Shown piece by piece: positions 52,123-59,941 of a DNA stretch of 64,000 bases. The DNA is from CAZDKK01 sp964506245 (GTDB lineage: Bacteria; Eisenbacteria; RBG-16-71-46; CAIMUX01; WJJG01). Where the stretch lies: contig CAZDKK010000016.1 in NCBI GenBank assembly GCA_964506245.1, forward strand, positions 19,296-83,295, given 5' to 3'. Both the position numbers and the translations under genes were made by a program. The notes beneath the pieces are model-generated. The model searched no databases, was not told where the DNA came from, and saw nothing but the letters and a program-made list of their open reading frames with translations. How positions within the stretch are numbered: the first letter of the stretch is position 1; each line of letters begins with the position of its first letter.

Positions 52123-53676
52123 ATGGAACCAGAGATGTCGTTGTTCGGATGGAAGACCCTCCCACGTCGCCTCCGGGCACAAGCGAGCATCCCCCTGCTC
52201 CTGCTCCTCCTCGCCCAGGCCACCGGGTTTGCGCTGCAGGCGGAGCGCACCGGCTTCCTCACGGGTCATCACGGGTACCTGTCATCCCACGGCATGGCGC
52301 TGGCGGCCAACCTCTCGCCTGCCCACCACTTCCTCCTCTTCAATGCGATGTCACGCAACGAGGACGGCAGCGCACACTATGACGCCTACAACCGCTTCCC
52401 GCTCGGCGCGTTTGCCGCGATCAAGCTGATCACGCTACCCGCGGGCGGCCGGCTTGGGGCGCAGCTTCTCCTCGCTCGCCTCCTGATGGTCTGCTTCTTC
52501 GCGGCCGCGGGGTGTCTCGCCTACCGATCCGCGGTCCGCCTCACCGGCAACCGGTGGACCGCGCTCGCCACGAGCCTGCTGGCGTTTTCTTCCTACTACT
52601 GCCTCCATTACAGCGACATGGTCTTCAACGATGTCCCGGCGCTCTTTGGGATGATGCTCGTGTTTCACGGCATGGTCGTGTTCCTGCAGGAGGGGCGCTT
52701 CCGGCAACTCGCCGTCAAGAGCTGCGTGGCGCTCTTCCTCGGCTGGCAGGCCCTTGCGTTGCTCTTGCCCTTCACCGCCCTCGGATACGTGCGGGAGCTG
52801 CGCGCCACGCGGTCCCTGAGGTCCGCGGCGCACAGCCGCTTCTTCCTCCTGGGCGTGGTGTCCGTGGCCCTTGGCGGCGTGCTGCTCGGGGGCATCCTGC
52901 TCGGCGAGCACCTGGCCCTCCGGACGCCGCTCGGGGAGCTGCCCACGTATCGAATGATGCTGTGGCGCCTGGGGCTCGGGGACGCCGAATCCTACGACCC
53001 CTTCGCGCAGAGCCTGAGCTGGCCGGCCTTCCTCCAGAACCAAGCCTATCGGCTGGGTCGCATGTCCGTCCCCGATATCCTGGTGCACTACAAGGACGCT
53101 CCGGGCCTGTTCACCATCGTCGGCACGCTCATCTTCGTCGCTGCCGTGGTTGCTGCGCTCCTTTCGCGCCGGAAGCTCTTGCTCGGCAGCCTGATCCTGT
53201 CCATGCCCTGCTGGGCCCTGCCGATGCGCCACTTCGTGGCCTTTCACGACTTCCAGTGCATGTTCTACGTCGGGGTCACGCTGACCTTCTTCGGTCTGCT
53301 GGCGCGGCTGGCCGCGAGGATGTCCAGAAGTGCCAGCATCGGCCTCGGAATCGCGGCCTTCCTCCTCTTCTCTCTCTCGAGCCTCCATCTGGCGGTGATC
53401 AAAGTCTCCGGGACGGGGACCGAGGAGCGCGAGCGGGTCGCCGACTTCCAGAGGATCATCGATCGGGTGGGCAGGGGCCATACGGTCTTCGTCGACGGGG
53501 ACTACCACACCCTGGGGGGTGCGCAGCATGCGGTGGGCTTCTATCTCGCGGGCAATTACATCCAGACGCTGGAGCAGGGCGCCGAGTTCGTCCTCTCCGG
53601 CCGGCGCGACCCACGCCGCCCGCTGCTCACCCCGGAGAACACGAGGGTGTTTCTATCCCAGGGCCCGGGGCGCTGA
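52123..53676 (+). CDS. Multi-pass GT-C-like membrane glycosyltransferase
   Basis: The 517-residue protein has about ten hydrophobic segments and an N-terminal pattern of GT-C enzymes: a signal-anchor helix (IPLLLLLLAQATGFAL) followed by a large extracytoplasmic loop with GHHGYLSSHG and HYDAYNRFPLGAF. A DE-type motif could lie in SRNEDGS. The C-terminal about 60 residues are soluble. GT-C transferases use polyprenyl-linked sugars outside the membrane. The donor and acceptor cannot be read. The family is inferred from topology and loop motifs, not a recognised specific homologue. Confidence 0.6.
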   Translation: MEPEMSLFGWKTLPRRLRAQASIPLLLLLLAQATGFALQAERTGFLTGHHGYLSSHGMALAANLSPAHHFLLFNAMSRNEDGSAHYDAYNRFPLGAFAAIKLITLPAGGRLGAQLLLARLLMVCFFAAAGCLAYRSAVRLTGNRWTALATSLLAFSSYYCLHYSDMVFNDVPALFGMMLVFHGMVVFLQEGRFRQLAVKSCVALFLGWQALALLLPFTALGYVRELRATRSLRSAAHSRFFLLGVVSVALGGVLLGGILLGEHLALRTPLGELPTYRMMLWRLGLGDAESYDPFAQSLSWPAFLQNQAYRLGRMSVPDILVHYKDAPGLFTIVGTLIFVAAVVAALLSRRKLLLGSLILSMPCWALPMRHFVAFHDFQCMFYVGVTLTFFGLLARLAARMSRSASIGLGIAAFLLFSLSSLHLAVIKVSGTGTEERERVADFQRIIDRVGRGHTVFVDGDYHTLGGAQHAVGFYLAGNYIQTLEQGAEFVLSGRRDPRRPLLTPENTRVFLSQGPGR

Positions 53677-53723
53677 GCGCCGAGCGCGCCAGTGGGGCAG
53701 GTGCGCGGGATCCCCCCTGGGGA

Positions 53724-53753
53724 TTGACGCCGCGACCCGCGCCTGGGTACGTT
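53724..53753 (+). promoter_or_regulatory. Sigma70-like promoter of the corrinoid protein gene
   Basis: TTGACG matches five of six -35 positions. TACGTT follows after 18 nt and matches three of six. The pair ends 49 nt before the ATG and suggests separate transcription of the corrinoid and homocysteine methyltransferase genes. Confidence 0.5.
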
Positions 53754-53802
53754 CAGCTCCCTTGCCGCTGCGGCGGGGCTGCCGGGAACCGGAGGGCGAA
53801 TC

Positions 53803-54435
53803 ATGGACACCCTGAAGGCCATTGCCGAGAATCTCCAGACCGGGGACGACGAGCGTGTGCTCGCGCTCACGCGCGAGGCCCTCGCCCAGGGCATCGCACC
53901 GCGGGAGATCCTCGACCGGGGGCTCCTGGCCGGCATGCGTGTGGTGGGAGAGCAGTTCCGCACGCACGAGATCTTCCTGCCCGACGTCCTGATGGCGGCC
54001 AAGGCCTTCTACGCCGGGCTCGAGGTGGTCAAGCCCCTTCTGGCCGGCGCTGGGGTGCCTGCCGCGGGCCGTGTGGTCATCGGCACGGTCAAGGGCGACC
54101 TGCACGACATCGGCAAGAACCTCGTCGGCATCATGCTCAAGGGTGCGGGGTTCGAGGTGATCGACCTGGGCAAGGATGTCGAGCCGGAACGCTTCGTACA
54201 GACGGCGCGCGAGACGGGCGCCGGTGTGATCGGCATGTCGGCGTTGCTCACGACGACGATGCCGGTGATGAAGTGCGTGGTAGACCGGCTGGCGGCCGAG
54301 GGGCTCGCCGGCCGCGTTCGCACGGTCATCGGGGGCGCGCCCGTGTCGGCCGAGTTCGCGCGCGCGATCGGCGCTGATGGCTATGCCTATGATGCCGCCA
54401 ACGCGGTCGAGCGTGTGAAGGCGCTCATGGGCTGA
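53803..54435 (+). CDS. Corrinoid carrier protein (MtaC/MttC/MetH B12-binding type)
   Basis: The 210-residue protein has a four-helix cap (about 1-85) and a B12-binding Rossmann domain (about 88-210). The cobalt-ligand motif is DLHDIGKNL, with His101 as lower ligand. Conserved strands read VVIGTVKGDLHDIG, VIDLGKDV, GMSALLTTTM and VIGGAPVS. It shuttles methyl groups between an MttB-like donor enzyme and an acceptor methyltransferase. A homocysteine methyltransferase gene follows 59 nt downstream with AAGGAG. The ATG is preceded by GGAGG and by a promoter-like pair. Confidence 0.95.
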   Translation: MDTLKAIAENLQTGDDERVLALTREALAQGIAPREILDRGLLAGMRVVGEQFRTHEIFLPDVLMAAKAFYAGLEVVKPLLAGAGVPAAGRVVIGTVKGDLHDIGKNLVGIMLKGAGFEVIDLGKDVEPERFVQTARETGAGVIGMSALLTTTMPVMKCVVDRLAAEGLAGRVRTVIGGAPVSAEFARAIGADGYAYDAANAVERVKALMG

Positions 54436-54494
54436 ACCGGCCCGCCTGCGCCGTGCGCCCCGTGCCCCCGCGGCCGGCCGGCAAGGAGACATCG

Positions 54495-55394
54495 ATGATC
54501 CCGCTGCTCGAGCGCATCCAGGGTGGTGAAGTGCTCCTGGCGGACGGCGCCATGGGGACGCTGTTGATGGAGCGAGGTCTGCCGGCCGGCGCGTGCCCCG
54601 AATCGGTCAACCTCGAACGCCCAGAACTGCTCGAGGAGATTGCGCGCCTCTACTTCGAAGCTGGGGCCGAGATCATCCAGACGAACACCCTGGGCGCCTC
54701 ACCGATCAAGCTCGCCATGTACGGGCTCGCCGAGCGGACCGAGGAGGTCAACCTGGCCGCCGCGCGGGCGGTCCGCCGGGCGGTGGGCGGCCAGGCCTAT
54801 GTCTACGGCTCGTGCGGCCCCTGCGCGCTGACCCTCAAACCCTATGGCGACGCGGATCCCGACGACGTGCGCGCTGGGTTCGCGCGGCAGATCCGCGCGC
54901 TCGTGGACGGCGGCATCGATGTGCTCATCATCGAGACGATGATCGACCTGGCGGAGTGCTGCCTGGCGATCGAAGCGGCTCGGTTGGTGTCGGGCACCCT
55001 GCCCGTCATGGCCTGCATGACCTTCAGCCGCACCCCCCGCGGCTTCTTCTCGATCATGGGCAACGATGTCCCCACCTCGGCCGCAGGCATGATCGCCGCC
55101 GGCGCGGATGTGGTCGGCTCGAACTGCGGCAGCGGCATCGAGCAGATGATCGAGGTCGCCCGCTCCTTTGCCGCGGCCACCTCCCGGCCCCTGATCTTCC
55201 AGCCCAACGCCGGGATGCCGCAGACCGAGGGGCTGCGCACCGTCTACCGCGAGACGCCCGAGTTCATGGCCGCGCGCGCGGGTGAGCTGATCGGCGCCGG
55301 GGCAGCGGTGATCGGCGGTTGCTGCGGCACGACGCCCGCGCACATCCGCGGCCTGCGCACCGTCCTGGACGCACGCTCCCGGCCGGCCACCTAA
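54495..55394 (+). CDS. Zinc homocysteine S-methyltransferase, MetH N-domain type
   Basis: The 299-residue single-domain protein matches the homocysteine-binding module of MetH (LLADGAMGTLLMERGL; IIQTNTLGAS; QPNAGMPQ). Zinc ligands are Cys211 (VGSNCGSG) and Cys276-Cys277 (IGGCCGTTPAH). It follows a corrinoid carrier, so it should take a methyl group from methylcobalamin to make methionine. A second homocysteine methyltransferase, fused to MTHFR, is encoded at 13784-15685. No folate-binding domain is attached to either. The start was chosen from AAGGAG at about 6 nt. Confidence 0.9.
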   Translation: MIPLLERIQGGEVLLADGAMGTLLMERGLPAGACPESVNLERPELLEEIARLYFEAGAEIIQTNTLGASPIKLAMYGLAERTEEVNLAAARAVRRAVGGQAYVYGSCGPCALTLKPYGDADPDDVRAGFARQIRALVDGGIDVLIIETMIDLAECCLAIEAARLVSGTLPVMACMTFSRTPRGFFSIMGNDVPTSAAGMIAAGADVVGSNCGSGIEQMIEVARSFAAATSRPLIFQPNAGMPQTEGLRTVYRETPEFMAARAGELIGAGAAVIGGCCGTTPAHIRGLRTVLDARSRPAT

Positions 55395-55532
55395 TCGTAG
55401 GCTCCTCAGAGAGTTGCCTGGCTCGACCGCGATCGATCCCTCCGGCGGGCTCTCAACGCGCCTCAAGTTCACGCGCGTAGACGACGATTCTTCATGCGGA
55501 TGGGCGCGGGGAAAGCACGCCAGGAGGCGACG

Positions 55533-56606
55533 TTGGCACGGATCGATGCGATCTTCAAACTGGTGAAGGATCGGGGCGCATCCGACCTCCACCTCACGAC
55601 GGGGTCCCCGCCGATGTTGCGCGTCGACGGCGAGATCCAATCCGTCGAATACGACGCACTCACCCACGAAACGCTCACCGACTTGCTACGGGAGATGATG
55701 ACCCCCGACGACTGGGCCATCTTCGAATCGGAGCACGAAGCGGACTTCGGCTACGAGGTGCCAGGTATCCTGCGCGTCCGGTGCAACGTATTCCGCCAGC
55801 GCCGGGGCATCGCCGGGGCCTTTCGCATCCTGCCGACCAAGATCTTCACCGCCGATCAGCTCGGCCTGCCCGAGGCGGTGCGCGGCTTCGCCGATCTCAC
55901 CAAGGGCCTGGTCGTGGTCACGGGGCCCCCGGGCAGCGGCAAGTCGACGACGCAGGCGGCGTTGATCGACCACGTCAACCGCACGAAGCGCATGCACATC
56001 ATCACGATTGAGGACCCCATCGAGTATGTGCACGAGAACCGGCTGTCGCTGATCAACCAGCGTGAGGTGCGCCGCCACACCCGGAGCTTCGACACGGCTC
56101 TTCGCGCCGCGCTGCGCGAGGACCCGAACATCATCCTGGTCGGCGAGATGCGCGATCTGGAGACGATCTCGCTGGCCATCACGGCGGCCGAGACGGGCCA
56201 GCTGGTCTTCGGCACCTTGCACACGGCCTCGGCGTCGGGGACCATCGACCGCCTGATCAATGTGTTCGACGCGGGCAGCCAAGCTCAAATCCGGACGATG
56301 CTCTCCGAGTCGCTGCAGGGGGTCGTGGCCCAGCGCCTGCTCAAACGCAAGGATGGCAAGGGTCGGATCGCCGCGCTCGAGGTGCTGGTCGGCACGCCGC
56401 CGGTGCGCGCGATGATCCGGGAGTGCAAGACGTTCCAGATCCCAACCGCCATGCAGACCGGGCGCCGGATCGGCATGCAGCTCATGGACGATGCGATCGC
56501 CGAGCTGGTGCGGCACGGCACGGTGGACGCCGAGGAGGCGGCCCGGCACGCGTCGCACCGGGATCGCTTCGACGATCATGGCTCACCCGGCTTGATGGCG
56601 GCGTAG
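55533..56606 (+). CDS. pilT: PilT-type pilus retraction ATPase
   Basis: The 357-residue ATPase has a PilT N-terminus (ARIDAIFKLVKDRGASDLHLTTGSPP). Walker A is GPPGSGKST, the Asp box IITIEDPIEYVH, Walker B DPNIILVGEMRD and the His box region FGTLHTASASGTIDRL. It powers retraction of type IV pili at the cell pole. TTG 55533 was chosen because GGAGG precedes it by 6 nt and the protein then starts as typical PilT. ATG 55494 would add 13 residues and lacks a ribosome-binding site. A DUF4388 protein follows 41 nt downstream. Confidence 0.92.
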   Translation: MARIDAIFKLVKDRGASDLHLTTGSPPMLRVDGEIQSVEYDALTHETLTDLLREMMTPDDWAIFESEHEADFGYEVPGILRVRCNVFRQRRGIAGAFRILPTKIFTADQLGLPEAVRGFADLTKGLVVVTGPPGSGKSTTQAALIDHVNRTKRMHIITIEDPIEYVHENRLSLINQREVRRHTRSFDTALRAALREDPNIILVGEMRDLETISLAITAAETGQLVFGTLHTASASGTIDRLINVFDAGSQAQIRTMLSESLQGVVAQRLLKRKDGKGRIAALEVLVGTPPVRAMIRECKTFQIPTAMQTGRRIGMQLMDDAIAELVRHGTVDAEEAARHASHRDRFDDHGSPGLMAA

Positions 56607-56647
56607 GGGATTGCCGGGGTCCGACAGACCGTGGTGCGGAGGCGCTG

Positions 56648-57841
56648 GTGAACCCTCACGATGCCCATCCTGGCGCCGGTCTCACGGGGCAGTTGAAGTT
56701 CGCTTCGCCCTTCGAGCTCGGCCAGTTCCTCCTGCTTGGCCGCAAGACGGGCGTGCTCTATCTGACGAGTGGGGACAAGCGCGGCGAGCTGCACGTGCTC
56801 GAGGGGCAGATCGTGTCGGCCAACGGGCCCGATCTCAGCAATGGGCAGGAGGCCGCGATGGAGGTGCTGCGCTGGACCGAGGGGGAGTTCTCCTTCGTGC
56901 CGGAGCCGGTGCCACCCTCGGAGGAGATCGATCTCGGCACCGAGAACCTGCTGCTCGAGACCGCGCGGCGCATGGACGAATCGGGCCAGGGTGAGCGCCA
57001 GGTGGCGGCCAGCCTGGAGGCGGCGGATGAGCTCAGTCGCACCTTTGCGGCCATCACTGCCCAGGCGGCTTCGACCTCGCCCGGTGCGGCGGGCAGTGCT
57101 TGCGGGTGGGTGCTGAAGGCGCCCGGCCGAAGCCTCGCGCACATGGCCGGACATCCGCTGATGGGCACGGCCGCCGAGGGTCAAGAGCAGCAGCTCGATC
57201 CTGCCCCCACACCGGATCCGGGCCGCGTGCTGGGTCATCCGATCGAAGGCCCGCCGCACGATGATTGGCTGGTGGAGGGCGGGCGGCGGATCTACCTCTC
57301 GTGGGGCCGCGAAGGGTATCGGCTGGTCCACCCCTATCCCACGCCGGCGATCGAGAAGCACATCCCCGATCACGAGGCGTTTGGCGCGATGCTGTGCGGC
57401 GCCACCGCCATCGGGATCTATGGTCCGAGTGACACCGGCAAGAGTCTGCTGGCCGCGATCCTCGCCACGGCCCAGGCGGGGGACGGATTCCGCGTGCTCT
57501 ATGTCACCGGGGTGCCGACGCACGATCTCGGCGACGGGCAGCGGATTCTGCACGTGGTCCTCGCCCCGGGCGCGGGGCCGGCGCGCGCTCAGGAGGCGCT
57601 CGAGCGTTGGCACCCGGACGCGGTGGTGGTCGACGTCGATCCGTCGCGCGAGTTGGCGGTCTTCGTCCAGCACTGCCGCCGCGGCGGGATCCCGCTCGTG
57701 TTGACGCTGCGCGCGCCAGATGGGGCCTGGGCGCGCCAGAGCGTGCGCTTCCTCCTGCGCGAGACGACGGGCTGGAAGTTCCTGACGGCGAAGGTCGCCG
57801 CTGCCGGCCCCACGCTGCAGGTCAACCAGGAGGCCGCATAG
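56648..57841 (+). CDS. DUF4388 protein fused to divergent PilT-like P-loop domain
   Basis: The 397-residue protein has an N-terminal DUF4388/PatA-like domain (about 10-115: GQLKFASPFELGQFLLLGRKTGVLYL; GELHVLEGQIVSANGPDLSNGQEAAMEVLRWTEGEFSF). After a variable linker the C-terminal about 210 residues resemble a reduced secretion ATPase, with Walker A GIYGPSDTGKSLL and Walker B-like PDAVVVDVDPSRE. The catalytic Asp/His boxes of PilT are not recognisable, so it is probably regulatory. GTG 56648 has GGAGG at 6 nt and follows pilT by 41 nt. Together the genes suggest control of pilus motors, as PatA does in cyanobacteria. Confidence 0.75.
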   Translation: MNPHDAHPGAGLTGQLKFASPFELGQFLLLGRKTGVLYLTSGDKRGELHVLEGQIVSANGPDLSNGQEAAMEVLRWTEGEFSFVPEPVPPSEEIDLGTENLLLETARRMDESGQGERQVAASLEAADELSRTFAAITAQAASTSPGAAGSACGWVLKAPGRSLAHMAGHPLMGTAAEGQEQQLDPAPTPDPGRVLGHPIEGPPHDDWLVEGGRRIYLSWGREGYRLVHPYPTPAIEKHIPDHEAFGAMLCGATAIGIYGPSDTGKSLLAAILATAQAGDGFRVLYVTGVPTHDLGDGQRILHVVLAPGAGPARAQEALERWHPDAVVVDVDPSRELAVFVQHCRRGGIPLVLTLRAPDGAWARQSVRFLLRETTGWKFLTAKVAAAGPTLQVNQEAA

Positions 57842-57887
57842 GCCGCACAGGCATCGGCAGACAGTGAGGCGGGTTCCGGGAGGCGTT

Positions 57888-57918
57888 GGGCGGAGTCGGC
57901 ACACGGCCGGCTCCGCCC
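57888..57918. terminator. 13-bp hairpin between convergent genes
   Basis: GGGCGGAG-T-CGGC pairs with GCCG-G-CTCCGCCC, including one T-G wobble, across the loop ACACG. It lies between the plus DUF4388 gene (stop 57841) and the minus NIDO-like gene (stop 57956). No U-tract flanks it. Confidence 0.65.
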
Positions 57919-57955
57919 ACGTCACTCTCAGTCAGAGGTCGCCGCTGCTCGCGGT

Positions 57956-59107
57956 CTACCGGAAGCGGCTCTTGAGGAGACCCCAGCTCGTTTCCTGGGT
58001 CGGCGTGGCATACTCCACGACGATCTCCAGATCCACCTCCGTCACGCCCGCCGGATTGTAGTTGTCCGATGCCGTGAAGTGGATGACGTGCACACCGAGC
58101 TGCGCGGCGGTGGGAGTGAAGCTCATCTGAACGGTGGACGGATTGCCATCGGTGCTGATGTAGCTGAAGTTCGCCAGGCCGGCGGGATCCACCTCCGTGT
58201 GGACCGTCTGCCCGGCCTCAGGGCCAATGAAGCCGACCGTCAGGTCGAGCTGCTGGCCCACATAGGCCGTGGCCACGTTGCCCGCCGGGAAGTTGATCGG
58301 AACCGGAGGCTGATTGGTCTCGGCGCTCACGTTGAAGCACATGTGCTGGTAGTCGAGCCAGTCGACCCCGCTGATCCCGCCGGGACCGGCGTAGTCCGAG
58401 CCCGTATGGTCGAAGCGGCCGACATTGAAGTAGTCGACCCCGTCCCCCTTGTTCACGCCGACGGTGGCCGGTGCACCCCCGAAGCCGCCCACGCCACCGG
58501 AGGCGTCGCCCGTCGTCCACTGCATGTCGCCGTAGCAGAAGCAGACGTTGTTGCCCAATCCCATCAACTCGAAGGTACCGTCGCTGATGATCACCTGGAA
58601 GGTGTTCTGCAAGTCCGTGTGCGCGCCGAAATACCCCACGTGATCCCACGTGACGGCCAGGTAGTTCGCACCCATCTTCATCCAGACTGTCCCGGCACCG
58701 TTCTCCATCGACCGTGTGTCCACGTCGGCCCAGAACGGGGCGACCATCGGGTACCCCGCGACCGGGAAGCCCTCCGGCGTGAACGTCCCGTAGGGCCCGT
58801 CAAAGGACAGATTGCCGTTGTTGTTGATCCAGAGCGAGGTGTGCGGCGACCCAAACAGATCGAAGGTGAATGGGAGCGGGATCTCCGTCGTCGACAGATC
58901 GTCGTTCTGGTAGCAGTCGGGACTCGCCCCGTCGAACTGCACCACCTCCCAGGACTCATCGAACGGCATGCACAGGTACGTCGCAGGCCTCAGGTTGCAC
59001 GTCTGATCTGCACCATACGGTGTGATGGGTTCATCGCTCTTCTGCGCCCATGCCGATGTGCCGAGGAGCGCGATGGCGAGGCTCAGCACCGTTATCTTGT
59101 GAATCAT
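57956..59107 (-). CDS. Secreted NIDO-like protein with TxxxTSWGLLKSRFR end
   Basis: The 383-residue exported protein has a signal peptide (MIHKITVLSLAIALLGTSAWA). Residues about 60-260 resemble the nidogen N-terminal domain (PFTFDLFGSPHTSLWINNNG; GYPMVAPFWADVDTR; YLAVTWDHVGYFGAH; NTFQVIISDGTFELM). Then comes an Ig-like domain (about 275-365). Unlike its neighbours it lacks an FlgD-like tail. It ends in the short motif TPTQETSWGLLKSRFR, which may be an alternative sorting end. The ATG follows GGGAGG by 7 nt. Function is unknown; adhesion or surface structure is possible. Confidence 0.8.
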   Translation of the reverse strand: MIHKITVLSLAIALLGTSAWAQKSDEPITPYGADQTCNLRPATYLCMPFDESWEVVQFDGASPDCYQNDDLSTTEIPLPFTFDLFGSPHTSLWINNNGNLSFDGPYGTFTPEGFPVAGYPMVAPFWADVDTRSMENGAGTVWMKMGANYLAVTWDHVGYFGAHTDLQNTFQVIISDGTFELMGLGNNVCFCYGDMQWTTGDASGGVGGFGGAPATVGVNKGDGVDYFNVGRFDHTGSDYAGPGGISGVDWLDYQHMCFNVSAETNQPPVPINFPAGNVATAYVGQQLDLTVGFIGPEAGQTVHTEVDPAGLANFSYISTDGNPSTVQMSFTPTAAQLGVHVIHFTASDNYNPAGVTEVDLEIVVEYATPTQETSWGLLKSRFR

Positions 59108-59453
59108 AGGATACCTCCCGTATCAGTTGTACAAGCGACTCCGCAAAGGGTGCTCAATGAGCACGTCGCGGAGGATTCTCGGCGGCGAGGGGCCGCCGAC
59201 ATGCGTGTGAATGTAGGCGGTCGACTGGGAGTGCACAAGATGCGGAGCGCGGAAAACCAGCTCGGGGCGCAGAATCCTCGAACTTGCACATGCAGCGACA
59301 GTGGTGGAGATACTGATTCACACGCCGAAGTGGATCGGCTATCGTTGCGCGGGCGAGTGTGGTGAGACAAGCGGGGCCGATGGCCCAGAAGACGGTCGGG
59401 CGGAAGACGGCCACGTGGCGGGTTGGCAGGGAGACGGAGGAGGGGGGGTCGGG
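59108..59453. other. Divergent intergenic region
   Basis: The 346-nt region separates the NIDO-like gene from the methionine sulfoxide reductase gene. It contains a promoter-like pair on plus (59317-59345) and a GGAGGAGGGG ribosome-binding site. I find no RNA gene or repeat. Confidence 0.5.
59317..59345 (+). promoter_or_regulatory. Promoter-like pair before the fRMsr gene
   Basis: TTCACA matches five of six -35 positions. TATCGT follows after 17 nt and keeps four of six -10 positions. It ends 108 nt before the ATG. Confidence 0.45.
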
Positions 59454-59921
59454 ATGGCATCTGCAACTGGGTCGCGACGGGAGCGCTACGAGCGGGTCAT
59501 CGAGCAGCTGCGAGAGCTGCTACCCAAGTGCGACGATCCGATCGCCCGCATGGCGACGGTGGCGGCGGTGCTCCACCACAAGATGCCGCACTACTTCTGG
59601 ACGGGTTTCTATCGCCTCGTCGGGGACAGGCTCATCGTGGGACCCTATCAGGGGGCCGTGGCGTGCTCGGTGTTGCCTGGACCGCAGGGGGTTTGCTGGG
59701 CCTGCGTCCGCCGCGGGGAATCGATCCTCGTCCCCGACGTGCAGGCGTTCTCGGGCCATGTGGCCTGTGATCCGCGGTCCAGGAGCGAGGTGGTCGTGCC
59801 CCTTAGGGGGAAGGATGGCCGGATCACCGGCGTGCTGGATGTGGACGCCGACAAGATCGCAGCCTTCACGGCGGAGGACGTGGCCGGGCTGGAGGCGATC
59901 GTCGCGTTGCTTGGCGACTGA
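59454..59921 (+). CDS. msrC: Free methionine-(R)-sulfoxide reductase (GAF type, YebR/MsrC)
   Basis: The 155-residue GAF protein matches fRMsr: PHYFWTGFYRLVGDRLIVGPYQG, then Cys71 (AVACSVL), Cys81 and Cys84 (GVCWACV), Cys105 (GHVACD), and SRSEVVVPL with GVLDVDAD near the end. The enzyme reduces free Met-R-sulfoxide in the cytoplasm with thioredoxin-type electrons, using the conserved Cys set. The start was chosen from GGAGG and from the family N-terminus. The gene converges on a secreted beta-helix gene with a 20-nt gap. Confidence 0.92.
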   Translation: MASATGSRRERYERVIEQLRELLPKCDDPIARMATVAAVLHHKMPHYFWTGFYRLVGDRLIVGPYQGAVACSVLPGPQGVCWACVRRGESILVPDVQAFSGHVACDPRSRSEVVVPLRGKDGRITGVLDVDADKIAAFTAEDVAGLEAIVALLGD

Positions 59922-59941
59922 GACTCGGCAGAACATGCGGC

